Shown piece after piece: positions 50,501 through 62,399 of a stretch of 64,000 nucleotides of DNA. Every line of letters begins with the position of its first letter. Positions within the stretch are counted from its first letter, which is position 1. The DNA comes from Hofstenia miamia (taxonomy: Eukaryota; Xenacoelomorpha; Acoela). Location of the stretch: contig SCFE01000118.1 in assembly GCA_004352715.1 (NCBI GenBank), positions 1,262,312 through 1,326,311 on the forward strand, written 5' to 3'. The translations under genes and the position numbers were made by a program. The notes under the pieces were generated by a model, which searched no databases, had not been told where the DNA came from, and was given only the letters and a program-made list of their open reading frames with translations.

Positions 50501-51691
50501 TGAATGCGTCTGATATCTCAATGTCTTACTTTGATTAAAGTTAATCCTAATTCCAAAACAAGTTTTTCGAAATCTGTGATGGCTTTCCAAAAAAACATTT
50601 AAACACTCATAACTTACGAACTAGTAAAAATATTTAATATCTGAAAACACTTCAAGCTAAAGAATTTGGATTTCTCATTGAAAAAAACTCTTATTTTTTT
50701 CATTTATAAAAAATGGTAGAAATACGCTATTTTGGAAAAGAATCATAATTGGATTTACGAAATATGAAATTGGACTTATTTAGATTTTCTCGATCTCTAT
50801 TTATATTTGCTAGCTTCTTTGAAATGTTTTATAAATAGCTAAATATAAGGGAATTAACATTTGCTATTATATTTGATTATATTTGCTAAACTAAAATATC
50901 TTTTTCAGTATTCAACTTGATTGATATATGTATAATTTTCGTACATAATCTAGTAGTATAGGACCAGAAATTGAGTGGTGAACTAAAACCAACACGACCG
51001 AAATCAAATATTACTGATTGTATTTGGAACTGAAAAGCTGGACAATGTTTTGCAAAACCTAAATTTGTTTTAGAAAAATATAAAGAATTTTAGAATATAA
51101 CAAAACCAATTGATTATATACATGTAAACTATTTTAAAAATTGGATAAAAATAATGGCCCACACTTAAGCCGTATATCCTCTTTGTTTGGCATTTTTATT
51201 GCAAGAATCCCACGTGAGCCAGTCTGTCTGCAGCCGGTGTTGTCCACTTCGTGTCAAATATTGGTATACAGTGAATATAAAGATGTATTGATGATTTATC
51301 TCTATTGTCCAACTCAAGATACTGATAACATTTTTAAAGTTACAGTTATTGCTTCATAGATATTGAAACACTAAGCATACGCAAAATCTTTCCAATGATT
51401 CCAAAACAGTTCATTCAGATAAAAACCTACAAGTTCGTGTTGTTAAAGGTATATACGAAGTACTACGATTACCTACAATTCTCAAAATGGCGAAATCTTA
51501 AACAGGGCATATTACAACTATGAATATTGAAGCATGGGTTAAACTAGATGTTGCTAAAATAATAACTATGGCTTTCATTTTGCAAACAATCTCGGATTAT
51601 TGACTAAAACTACGTTAGATTTATAGAAAAAACAAACATCCACATTATTTATAGCATCTAATTGCAAATATATTTATAATTTTTCGTTTAG
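47562..51691. other. Non-coding; presumed upstream or intron of GPCR
   Basis: No exon with transmembrane helices 1-2 was recognised here, although the receptor exon at 51692 requires one upstream. AT-rich sequence with only short chance frames. Confidence 0.45.
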
Positions 51692-52070
51692 GAATTGACG
51701 CTTTGAATCAATTTTCTGGAGTTTTCATTCTAGTCTTAATGGCATTTGATCGATATTTGGCCATCGTGCATTGCATGCGATCGATTACTATCAAAATGCG
51801 CTCAATCATTAATGCGCAATGCGTTATTTGGTGTGCATGGGTATTCTCGCTTTGTATTACTCTGCCGGCGTGGATTTACGGAGACCTTTTTGAGAAGCGA
51901 ACCAACTACTACACTTGTGTACTGCATATGAATCCAAATGTGCAACTGATATGGGCTTTTATGTCATTTTGTTTTGGATTTGCGCTACCGTTGATGTTCA
52001 TTGCGGTTTTTTATTTCCTAATCTTTCTGGATCTTCGTAAGACATCACGTGATACCACCAGAATGGATAG
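51692..52070 (+). CDS. Neuropeptide-type rhodopsin-family GPCR, exon with TM3-TM5
   Basis: The exon begins after acceptor TTTTTCGTTTAG and ends before donor GATAG|GTAGAG. It enters with 2 bases of a split codon and leaves with 2. The frame shows the end of TM3 with the class A DRY motif (MAFDRYLAIVH), intracellular loop 2, TM4 with its conserved Trp (WCAWVFSLCITLPAWIY), extracellular loop 2 with the disulphide Cys (NYYTCVLH), and TM5 with its Pro (FGFALPLMF). The style fits the somatostatin/allatostatin-C/opioid/galanin group of peptide receptors, acting at the plasma membrane through G proteins; I cannot choose the ligand. The N-terminus and TM1-TM2 exons are not visible in the window. No in-frame stop occurs. 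Confidence 0.88.
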
Positions 52071-52894
52071 GTAGAGAATTTTGTGTGATTATTATAACAT
52101 ATTCATATTTAAATAAAGAAATAATCAATATTGGAACAAGCCCAACAACGTTCTTACGTAATACATTGCTTATGAGTATGATAAAAAATTCCCATAATTT
52201 TATATTATGATTTTATTACTTAAAAATGCATGTAATTGGTAAATTCAGTGTCATTATATCCTTACTTATAATGTATGCTGTTCAAGAAAATGCATTTGAA
52301 GAGTATGCCATTCCAAGATATATAACTTAAGATTTTTTAATGTGTTGTAAAACTAAGAATTCCTAGGTTAAGATAGTTTGTGGTTTTACAGAAATTATCC
52401 GTTTTTGTTGAGTAAAAGACTCCCTCTTTTCAACTGCATGGCGTCATCCATCTTCAATTGCTTTTTGCCCCTTCCGTCCAAAATTCGAAATTGGATATCA
52501 TGATATTAGTTACATCTGATATAAGCTAAATGCGTTGTAATTAGATGTGTCAACAAGCATCTACTTGAACAACTTTTTAATCAGTCTTGAATTATTTGTC
52601 TACGATATATAAATAACTGGGAATATTTTTATTATTTCCTTAAATCAAAAATGGAAGCCAAAATTTGAATATTATTTTAATGCGAATTTATTTTAACATG
52701 CAGACTGTGTTATGTTCAAATCAAATCAACATAATTTTTCAAAATTTCCCAAATGACCTTGAAATTTCTCACAGATATGTTGTTTAAGTTATAGTAATTG
52801 CAAATGTTTGAAGTGGAAAACAGTTTAGAATTTTTAAACTCACTTCAGTTTGTATATATTGGAACAAGTTACTACTACAGATAAGAAAAGAACA

Positions 52895-53165
52895 TAATAT
52901 AATAACATTTAAGAAACTATTGAAGGAAAATTTGTTAACAAACCAATGTAAATACGGGCATTAAAAAATTCCATGGCAAAAAAATTAAGTTTTACTCTTT
53001 TTTATTTAATCTTTTTAATTTGTAAATTTTGTGATTTTTTTTAGATTTATTTTAAGTATCTTTAGTTTATAGATTTGTACATCATTTTTATATATTTTTT
53101 TTTAAATATGTATTTGTTGTACTGCTATAAACATGAAATAAAGATATGAAATATAAATATATATA
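52895..53165 (+). mobile_element. Possible LINE 3' end within intron
   Basis: FKKLLKENLLTNQCKYGH (about 52907-52960) resembles the last residues of LINE reverse transcriptases, followed by T-rich sequence and ACATGAAATAAAGATATGAA. It is short, so support is limited. Confidence 0.35.
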
Positions 53166-53175
53166 TATATATATA
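53062..53175. repeat. Segment repeated across the 229-N gap, left copy
   Basis: TCTTTAGTTTATAGATTTGT through ACATGAAAT and an (AT)n run recurs at 53405-53518 with small indels. Confidence 0.85.
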
Positions 53176-53404
53176 NNNNNNNNNNNNNNNNNNNNNNNNN
53201 NNNNNNNNNNNNNNNNNNNNNNNNNNNNNNNNNNNNNNNNNNNNNNNNNNNNNNNNNNNNNNNNNNNNNNNNNNNNNNNNNNNNNNNNNNNNNNNNNNNN
53301 NNNNNNNNNNNNNNNNNNNNNNNNNNNNNNNNNNNNNNNNNNNNNNNNNNNNNNNNNNNNNNNNNNNNNNNNNNNNNNNNNNNNNNNNNNNNNNNNNNNN
53401 NNNN
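53176..53404. other. Assembly gap, 229 N
   Basis: Starts inside a TA microsatellite and is bracketed by duplicated sequence. Confidence 0.99.
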
Positions 53405-53482
53405 TCTTTAGTTTATAGATTTGTACATCATTTTATATATAGTTTTTTAAATATATATTTGTTGTACTGCTATAAACATGAA

Positions 53483-53518
<36 letters not shown>
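53405..53518. repeat. Segment repeated across the 229-N gap, right copy
   Basis: Counterpart of 53062-53175. Confidence 0.85.
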
Positions 53519-53523
<5 letters not shown>

Positions 53524-53582
53524 TAATAATGATTAATTATCAATAATGCCGTAATGTCTAGTACTCAAATATTGTGCTTTAG

Positions 53583-53946
53583 TAACACCGCCAAACTTGT
53601 CAAAGTGGTTCTAGTAATCGTTTTCGCATTTGCTATTTGTTGGACTCCGTTTTATTGTGCTATGTTTGCCACGATGTTTTTCTTAGATGAACATAGTGTG
53701 TCTGAAACAATGTGGTACGTGTACAGAACAACAGTTTTTCTCATCTACATCCACCCATGTACAAACCCTACAATATATATAATAAGCAGTGATCTCTTCA
53801 GGAAGCATATTAAATTGGCACTGAGCAATTTGGTGTGCTGTTCTGAGAAGAAGCACCCTCCAATAAATTTTGATTTTGGAGCGAAAACACAAGATTCCTA
53901 TGCCGATGAATCACAAATGCCTAGGGGAAGCGAATCACAAATGTGA
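53583..53946 (+). CDS. Neuropeptide-type GPCR, last exon (TM6, TM7, tail)
   Basis: The exon starts after acceptor ATATTGTGCTTTAG with one base (T) that completes the split codon AG+T (Ser) from the previous exon, then NTAKLVKVVLVIVFAF. It contains TM6 with the CWTP signature (AICWTPFY), a TM6-TM7 loop with acidic residues, TM7 with the NPxxY motif as NPTIY, helix 8 (SDLFRKHIKLALSNL) and a CC pair suited to palmitoylation. A 40-residue hydrophilic tail follows, ending at TGA (53944-53946) with two SQM repeats (DESQMPRGSESQM). Intracellular loop 3 is short, as in many peptide receptors. The two exons make about 245 residues of a protein that normally has 350-450. Confidence 0.9.
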
Positions 53947-54487
53947 CGTAAGTAAGACAAATGTAACTTTAACAATGATTATTCTCTTAAAGTTCTTCTG
54001 AATCATCTTTTTTATCAATTTCATTCAAATGTAAATGCGCAATAATATAATAGTACTATAAATAGACTGTATTAATGTAACGCAGCTAATCACTAATGAT
54101 GTGTTAGTAAACTATGTCTTGTAAAATTGTTAACCCACTGTGGTAGATTTTACCAGTGATACACTGATAAACCATTGGTTGGAATTCGGTGGACCCAAAT
54201 ATGATATAGGTTTGCGTTATAGGTGGTAAACTGGCTGTAAATTTGTGGTGAACTTTAGCGATATGAGCACTTCTGTCGTCGCTAATTTGTGAATTCAATA
54301 GATAAATATTTTTGCAAAACCGACAACACTTTTGTGATAAAAATTACAAAAATTCCTACGTTTTACCTTAAATATTTAGATGATGATTAATTTTGTGTTA
54401 GGATAATGTCAGTGACAATTATTCTGAAATTTCATCGTACATAGCGTTTACAAACACTTTATTAGAAGTATTGCTTTAACAAAAAAA
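53947..54487. other. GPCR downstream region
   Basis: Presumed 3' untranslated or intergenic sequence. AAATGTAAATGCGCAATAATATAATAG follows at about 54028, but there is no clear AATAAA. A GTGGTAAA/TTTACCA-bearing patch at 54130-54270 may be a small repeat. Confidence 0.35.
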
Positions 54488-56618
54488 CTAGAATATATAA
54501 AATATAAAATACACTAAATAGAGTTTTCCCATGCATGCATTTTTTGATGATCCATTTAATTTCTGACGACTTAACGCATTATGATTTAAAGTAGGCGCAA
54601 ATGACCATTTTGAGTCCCTATCCAATTTATTCCAGCAATTTGTAGCGTTAAATATATATATATATATAAATATATATGAGTTTCCCAATGTTTTGATTTA
54701 TTATGCTTATACATTTCCGATTTCTTTAGTTATATGATAGAATTAATGCAGTCGGCATTTTGCTAACATGCTTAAACATTAGAACCAAACTAATGTACTT
54801 GATAAAGTACTTTAATGACAACTATTCGTATCTTTGTAAATAATCACTAGTTTCTTGTTTGTCAATGTTTAATGAAGTCCAAATTGCGCTATAGAATGTG
54901 ACATTTATACGTTCATGCTGGAATAAATTTATGCATTGCAAAAAAGTACAAGCATGCAAAAATTGGCTGCTTACAAACGTTTTTAATACTATTCTTAAAT
55001 TCATGAATGCATGAAATACCAATATTAATATTTCTTAACTTTGTTGAAATAAATTCATGAAAATTAATTTTTTTGTTTATTTCAACACCTAGATATTTTA
55101 CTGTTTTAGTTTGCGGAATATTTGTATGGTCAATTTCAATATCAATTTTACTTGCTAGTTCCATTGGGTGCAAAAATCATTAACTGTGTTTCATTTGTAT
55201 TTATTTTAAGATTGTTTTTATTAAAATACGTACTTAGGAAGTTAATTGATGTTATTTTTAATCATTTTTGCAGCATTGTATGAGCTAACATTCTTTGCTA
55301 AAATGCTGTTCTCAGCATATTGATAGATCCCACAATCTATAACATGCTCTTTAATTTCATTTACCCATAATGTAAAGAAAAGTTGTCAAAAGACAATGCC
55401 CCTTTGCAGGGTTAAAAATCATGAAAAATTGTTTCCTATTTTAACACGCTGCTTTCTTTTAATTAATGTCACTATTATTATCAAAGCCATATCTAGCATT
55501 TTATAAGAACTTCATGGTTTATGCTATTAAATGATTTCCTTAAATCTAATAGGGCAGCTACCGTGTACATGTTATTGTTCAGATTAAGTCGTATATTTTT
55601 GGTAATAATGCATCTGTAGTTGAATAATTCGGTCTAAGCCCAAACTGACTTTTGAATAATATATTGTTAGATTTTAAATAGATATATATTTGATTGAAAC
55701 GAATTTTTTCTAATTTTTGAGAATACAGTTTGTAACTGAGATTGGCCTATAATTTTTTACTATTTAATGTGTTTTTTTAAAAAAACATTTCTAACTGAGA
55801 TTGGCCTATGATTTTTTATATTTAATGTCTTCTTTCTTAAAAACTGGAGTTATATCAGAATACTTAATAAACAAACATGGGGAAATTGTTGATTCATTTT
55901 CAATAGTGCATAATAAAATGCAGATCAACAAAATTGTTTACGCATTTTTTAATAATGAAGATTGGTATATTTAATGATCCACAAGATTTATTTGAATCAA
56001 GTGAGAGATTGTACTCACTAACTGAGATCATGAAATAAATGAATATGAGAAAAGCAATGTGCAGTGGAGTGGCAACTTAATATCAACTTTTCGTCCCATG
56101 CCTTTGTCTAAATTTTCAAATACGTCATTTTGATTAGGAACGATATTCAATCAATTTTAGATTTCACTGATATTACTTTCCAATGTTCTATCCGCATTTA
56201 AAATTCTATCCATAAAACTGCATTTGTCGTTCGACGTGAAAAGTTTATTATAAAAATTATGAAAAAAATATTTGACTTAAGATTCTAAATTCCATTTTAA
56301 ATGGATGCATTGAGCATTCATATCTCCTCGGACTTTATCCTTATAACCAGTTTTCTATGTTCAAGAAATATGAGGATCTGGATTTATTTTAATGGTTAGG
56401 TAAATTTTAAATGATGTTTAATGAATTTCTTCGTAATTGCTGGAAGAATATCAATACAATTTTTAATGTTAGATGCAATGAAGTTGAGCATTTGATTTGG
56501 GTCATCTAATGTATATATATATATATATATATAAATATANNNNNNNNNNNNNNNNNNNNNNNNNNNNNNNNNNNNNNNNNNNNNNNNNNNNNNNNNNNNN
56601 NNNNNNNNNNNNNNNNNN

Positions 56619-56656
<38 letters not shown>

Positions 56657-57484
56657 GTCATGAAGAATATTATTAAAAAGATTCACAAATTTCTCATCTG
56701 AAAAATTTACCAAACTTGAAAATACTAGTTTTCTTTTGAAATTGTTTTAACGTATATGTATGCACGATGAGGTTATGATCAGAAAAACTATTAATGTAAG
56801 ATTCATCATCATTATGCTAATTTCCCTTGTATAATTGTATAATCAATTAGTTCATTCATTCTTGTAACGACGTTTTCTTTAAATTTCTAAATTAAACACG
56901 AAAGGTGTCATTAGGTTTTCTCTTAAAAATAATTTAAATAGTTTGGTATAGTCCCCAAAAAGTATAATATTGCTTGTTTTACTAGAAGCAAGCACAATTT
57001 CATTGGATTTGAATTCACTAAAACATTTCCTAAAATTCTTGTTCGGACTATAGCTAATGTGGAGAAATGTGGTGGGCAGATAATTATTCTTGGAAATTTC
57101 AATTCCCACTGATTCAAATATTTTATGATGCTGTTTAAGATCGCAACTACCCTTAGGATTTGGATATTTTGAAATTAAGAATTGAATTCTTTACTAAAAA
57201 CATCAAATTTATTAGGATTATATCAGTCAATACTATATGGGGGTTCCAACCACGTTTCTGTAATTGCATAGATTGTATGGAAATCAAAATTCTTCAAAGA
57301 TTTCGAAAAATTCTAACCTATGTGATCGTAAACTGCATTCATTTAAATACATATGCTTAAATTTGTTTAAAATACCTCTTGTAATTTTTGCTAGTGCAGA
57401 TATGTCATGAATGGTTTGCCCTGGATTTAACTTTACACCACCAGAAATTATAATAAGATATATAAAATGTAATATAAAACTCAT
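54488..57484 (-). mobile_element. LINE (CR1/L2-like), nearly full span, inactive
   Basis: Read from 57484 downward: SGGVKLNPGQ (LINE leader motif), the APE endonuclease blocks AITETWLEPPYS (about 57250), LPTTFLHISYSPNKN, NIILFGDY (usual GDFN changed) and FSDHNLIV (about 56785). Then a linker, and reverse transcriptase blocks QFGLRPNYSTTDALL (about 55640), LDLRKSFNSINHEVL (about 55545), LQRGIVF and LFFTLWVNEI (about 55400), the catalytic box as YAEN instead of YADD (about 55320), and KYLGVEINKKINFHEF (about 55090). The C-terminus runs to about 54490. Frameshifts and stops throughout, the lost catalytic Asp, a TA microsatellite and an N gap at 56540-56618 show a dead copy. Confidence 0.88.
56513..56655. 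repeat. (AT)n microsatellite with internal gap
   Basis: TA repeats flank 79 N (56540-56618) inside the LINE linker region; the repeat probably caused the gap. Confidence 0.9.
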
Positions 57485-57794
57485 GAAATGATGCTAAGGA
57501 AAGCAGTGCTTTTTTAAACGTTTTTTCACACTTAACATTCTTGCATTTGGAACTGAAGTTTGAAATAAACGTTGTACACAGAAATAGTAATGGCTGTTTA
57601 CGTGATACTGTAACTCAAATACAAGACTGGCACACAAAAACAAAATCTTACAAGTTCATAAGATTTTGAGTTTTTGACGATGATTGGTGGAATATTTGTA
57701 ATAATCTTTGTAGAACAGGCTCTTGGTTTTGTGTTTGTACTTTATTGAATACAGCATTTCTGTATGAAATAGAGGCTTTCCCAAATGATTCAGA

Positions 57795-57965
57795 CACTGG
57801 CGGCGGAACGAATTTTCTTTGGGGAGAATGGGCCAAAGTACATATTTTGCATAACATACTAACTAAGAGTACTTCTACTGCTTAACTTATAACATTTAGG
57901 AAGGTTTTTTTGAAATTTCAATGGGGGGGATAACTACCTCTCTGCCCCCGCTTACGCCGCCACTG
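57795..57965. mobile_element. Short hAT-type MITE, 171 bp
   Basis: Ends: left CACTGGCGGCGGAACG, right (reverse complement) CAGTGGCGGCGTAAGCG. Flanks GATTCAGA (57787-57794) and GAGTCAGG (57966-57973) match at 6 of 8. The interior carries the AATGGGGGGG...CTGCCCCCG signature. CAGTGGCGG-type ends are frequent in hAT elements. Non-coding. Confidence 0.65.
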
Positions 57966-57973
57966 GAGTCAGG

Positions 57974-60104
57974 TAATGGTATTCCAACGGTTATTTTTCT
58001 GTATGGACGTTTTTCTTTGGTAAAGTTCAAAGGTTGTATGTCATTGCTTTTTTTGGTTGTTGACTGAAATATTTATAATTACCAAAATGCAATTTCACTG
58101 AGCCCCACTCCCGTGCTAAAGGTTATAAGTTGACAACTGTTGGAATTTTCATAAGCACTTTAAATACATTTACAATTTTCAAGAATTCGCATTCTTTTGC
58201 CGTTTACTGCAGAATTTCATTGAAAACAGTGGCATATATCTTGTTTTTTGGGGGTTTTCGTTTATTAGAGGTGTAATTTCTATGAAACATATTTTCATAG
58301 GACTTATTCACTATAATTTTTAATAATTTAGAAAAATGAAGTACAATTTAATTTGATTTTTTATATTTGAGGATCATGTTAATGATGAGTTATAGCCATG
58401 TAGACATCAACTAAAGCATTTCTATGCATTATCATTATTACTGATATTATGTCAGAAACATCATCAATCACATTATAGAAGTTGTGGCTTTTCATAATTT
58501 TTTAAGAAATGAGTGGTAAAGTATTGGGATGTTATTAGTTAGGAAGACAGCCACTTATGCCACCAAATCCCCACATATGAACTACCAGTAGACACCAATG
58601 CCATTGGGAGTCCACCACCAATTTCTGAAAGATTTTTGCAAGGTTAAATTTTGAAATATATAACTTAAAACTTACGCAAATCTAATAGACCTTAATTTAA
58701 TATTGGGTGAAAATTTTATACTTGCAAATTATTCTAAGTTTTAGCAAGGATTTTTATAACGGAAATAGAAATCCAGGGTTAAAGGGATGTAATTTCTTTT
58801 AAAGCAGTAATAGATATTAATTTAAACTGTGTGCCTGAATGAAAAACGTAATTACAAATCTGAAAGTGACAATGAAAAGCTGTCAATGATCGCTTAGTCC
58901 CTCCCAATGTTCTAAATTTCCTAAAACTTTAGGAAACAAATATGATTTGCATTTAAAATTTTTCTTAAAAGTATTTGATTGTCTAAAAAATATACCTACT
59001 TATTGCTTGCCTTTACAGAATGCTTTCCTTTGGACTGCAGCTAAAATTTTCCTTAACAGAATATACAAAGAAACATGCCAAAAATATTAACTTTGTAAAA
59101 GATAGTCAAATGAAAACAGCATTTACTGTAAGTTAACAATACTGGCCTCTAATGAAAAACGCAATATGTAACAGAAATTACATCAAACAACCTAAGTTCA
59201 GTAGGAGGAGTCAATCTAAATAGAAAAATGCATAGCTAACACAGCTAAGTAGTTTTAGCTTGAAAATCAAAGTATTTAGGTGAAGTCTGTTATACAGACA
59301 TGATTATAATTTATTACAAAAAAAATTGAAAAGACTATTATAAATGAGGTTAGAAGGCTTCAAACAGAAAGACTTTTTTTTACTATAAACAATGAAATAA
59401 GTGTTTTTCCATTAGACTGCAGAATAGATGAACTACACATTATAATTCTAATTAGGCCTTGAAACCATAGCGAGATTCTTGCAACCCTAAGTCTAAAACT
59501 CTCGATGTGTCAATGCTTACAAGTTAATTACGTATACTAATATCTTTAAAATCTCCTTAAAAAGTCCTTGTTCGAAATCAATTTGAATTTGTTTGAGATG
59601 TAGTTGGAAAGACTCAAGCAATTTAAAATAAGAAATTGCCTTTTACATTTACTTTCTTTTGAAATCAATTGGTCTCCAGACGTTAATTAATGTAACAATG
59701 GTTCATCAATTTTGTAAAAAGGATGAGTTAAAAATAAAACCGTATCAAATAAATTTCTAAATTTAAGCTTTTGTATTTTTGCTCAAAGAAAATTAGATTA
59801 GTAGTTTATAATAATTAATTTCTCAAGTACGCATTATTTTGGTAAAGGTCTTAAATGTCTACCAGTGCTGATATGTGCGTAGGCAGAAAGTAATTCAATA
59901 GTTTTGTTTCAGAGTTTATTTTGGATTTTGCAAGCAAAACTATTCCAGAGTTTATGTGATTTTCTTGCATTAAATTATTTGTTTAACAACGTCCGATGCA
60001 CAAAAAATATCAACAAATACTATATAATATCCACTGTTTTGGTAAAATATACTTACTACGTACACAAAATATTACAGTTGGTATATAGCCTAAGCGTAAT
60101 TTAT

Positions 60105-60138
<34 letters not shown>

Positions 60139-60777
60139 TATGAATTTATTTGGACATGGCACTATTCTACCTACCTTTCGTTATTCTAAGCAATAACGGA
60201 ATGTTATTTATTTCAAAAATTAAAGAAAACGTGCAGAAAAAAGGATACTCTGAAGAACAACAATGAAGAAAAGCTTTAATCTCTGACTCTACTTTTCCAT
60301 TGAATTGTGATCTGAGCTCTGCTGCTAGCAGTAAAAATATTATTTCTAGCCTTATCCCTATAGTCGTAACTTTTGAGTGACATATAGTAAAATATAGATA
60401 GAAAGACAGCTCTAGGTTGTCATCAAAGGCTTTTTATCGTACATATGCTAAGATGACTTAGGTCAATTAATTATGGCTCCTTGAGGAGGTCCTACACTCA
60501 ATCGGAAGTACTGTTGCATTGCATGAATATCCGTTATTTAACCAACAACAGTGAAATACATGTAACAAGTTATAAATTTCGAATAAAAAGTAAGAAGGAA
60601 CAGATTTAGATAAGAACTAAAGCTTGATTACATCAAAGCTTACGATATCTTAGAAACTAAAAATAAGTGCCTGTTTGACATAGTATCAGCCAAAATTTAT
60701 CGACTGCTGCAGCAAAATTTGAACAACGCAACAGAATAAATTAATATTAAGAATTGATTTAAATAAAACGTAACCTT
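57974..60777. other. Mostly non-coding stretch
   Basis: A compact GC-richer patch at 58545-58640 (ATGCCACCAAATCCCC, ATTGGGAGTCCACCACC) stands out but has no consistent frame. The rest is AT-rich without recognised exons. Confidence 0.45.
60107..60135. repeat. (AT)n microsatellite
   Basis: Pure TA run. Confidence 0.9.
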
Positions 60778-60954
60778 TTAATTGAAATTATCATCACATT
60801 TTGAATTGAGATATTGAGAGGAGTTCATAACTGTTTTTTCATAATGAGAAGCATTGGGACGTTGCAAAGCATCGATTCTTCGAGATATAAGTAAATGTAA
60901 TAAAGGAAGTGATTCAACATTAACAGGAATCATACTCATCATAAATAAAGTTTT
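60778..60954 (-). CDS. Possible terminal exon, unknown protein
   Basis: On the minus strand an acceptor TTATGCTATTTTGCAG is followed in phase 0 by 58 codons and a TAA stop (60780-60778). The peptide begins KTLFMMSMIPVNVESL, continues PLLHLLISRRIDALQRPN and ends YLNSKCDDNFN. Its mixed composition, Arg/Pro/His content and lack of low complexity are more protein-like than the surrounding chance frames. I do not recognise the family, and no partner exon was found at higher coordinates, where repeats dominate. It could be a retroelement fragment. Confidence 0.35.
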   Translation of the reverse strand, partial: KTLFMMSMIPVNVESLPLLHLLISRRIDALQRPNASHYEKTVMNSSQYLNSKCDDNFN

Positions 60955-60967
60955 CTGCAAAATAGCA

Positions 60968-61290
60968 TAACCCGCAAACTAACCTGACCCGTATAACATT
61001 GATAATCCGTTACCCGACCCTATCAAAGAATGATTGCTAGCATAATGTCTTAGCATGAAAATATCAATAAAAAAATACCAAATCAGTAAAACGCAACAAA
61101 AATTATTATAATGCTTCAAGAATTTCAAAATTCAAGTGTGTAACTTCTTAAATTGTTCTTTACATATGTTAGTGTTCCTAACCTTAACCATTATATATCA
61201 CCAACGACCCAACCTGTATAGGAGTGACTCGCAAACTGACACGTACATGGGGTTAGGTCAGGTTGACCTGTTTCCCAGTTGGATTTATAT
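60968..61290. repeat. Patch of ACCCGACC / GGTCAGGTTGACC words
   Basis: AACCTGACCCG and ACCCGACCC on the left and GGTTAGGTCAGGTTGACC on the right suggest a transposon fragment related to the 18.1-18.4 kb patch; ends not definable. Confidence 0.3.
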
Positions 61291-61436
61291 AGTAAACTAC
61301 AGAACCGTCTTAATATATATGATTTGGTATTTACGTGGGTGCCGTGTTTTAAATGGTTAAATATCACCTTGTTTCCTGTGAACGGATTTATCTGTTCTTC
61401 AAAGTAGGCTGTTAAATTATAATTTACATGCAAATG

Positions 61437-61439
<3 letters not shown>

Positions 61440-61480
<41 letters not shown>
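61440..61480. repeat. (AT)n microsatellite
   Basis: Pure TA run. Confidence 0.9.
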
Positions 61481-61483
<3 letters not shown>

Positions 61484-61732
61484 TCAATTGTATATTGTAT
61501 CAATGAGCTTTAGTGAATCCAAAGGCATTTAAGCTTTCATATCAGAAGTCAACGTAAATGAGCAAACCGTTGACAATGCTGTTTCCGTCTATCAATTGCT
61601 TCCTATATATACATAATCTTAAATGTTATTCAATGAATGAACATTTCACCCCAATTTTGGGACGATGCCTCATATTAATATGTTGATGATAGCCTATGAA
61701 GAATAAAACTTAAAATCACAACCGCATTTTGA

Positions 61733-61835
61733 AATTATTTACCCAACCAACATCCACATCCGCAATTTTTACAAAACTGCTCAACCGACACTCAAAACCG
61801 AACGGGCATACCCATCCTAAGTCCACCCTTGCAAC
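61733..61835. repeat. Fragment of the ACCCACACCCGCAAAATTTT family
   Basis: AATTATTTACCCAACC, CATCCGCAATTTTTACAAAA and CTCAAAACCGAACGGGCATA correspond in order to the repeat at about 36565-36620. The right end, reverse-complemented, starts TAGGATGGGTATGCCCGTTC, a hAT-like terminal style. Confidence 0.5.
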
Positions 61836-62399
61836 AATGCTAGCGACATCTTCGAAGCAAGATAAATCGTAAGTAGGTCCGTATAAGTTGCAGTTCCTGG
61901 TCGGCCTCGCATGCTTAATAGCCTACGTTTATATAATTTTCCAGATAATTGTTGATATAAAAAACTATTCTGACGAAAATATAAGTGGAGTTTCAGGTTT
62001 GTCTGAATGTAAATGGATGTCTAGTATGGGACACGGCAACGGTTAAATTACATTATCCTAATTGAGGTTTAACTCATTATTCCATTGTGAATTAGTTTTC
62101 ATTTGTAATGCATAGATGCTATATTCGACTCGATTTTACATTTTAAAATATGAGGAAGAAAAAGAGACGATAATGAAGAAAGAGAAACAGGAGATATTTA
62201 ACACAGTATTGCAAATATTGAAAAAAAGTTGTTTGCTGTACCAAAGCACGTCAAAAAATGATCAAAAATAGAAACATACATAACATTACTTAATGCAGGG
62301 TATAACAATGTCTTATGCAAAGGGTAATAGGATTGGAATTCTTTTCTTGAAAGTATCAGTATTTTCAGCAAATATGTTGAATTCTAAACAAAACTTTCG

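Larger units (their letters stand above)
52071..53582 (+). other. GPCR intron, containing gap and duplicated flanks
   Basis: Joins the two receptor exons in compatible phase. It holds a probable LINE tail and a 229-N gap whose two flanks repeat each other, so its true length is uncertain. Confidence 0.75.

Noticed and set aside
54104-54298. 64-codon minus-strand frame downstream of the GPCR
   Set aside because: The underlying DNA has GTGGTAAA/TTTACCA-type repeated words and looks like a small repeat; no homology recognised.
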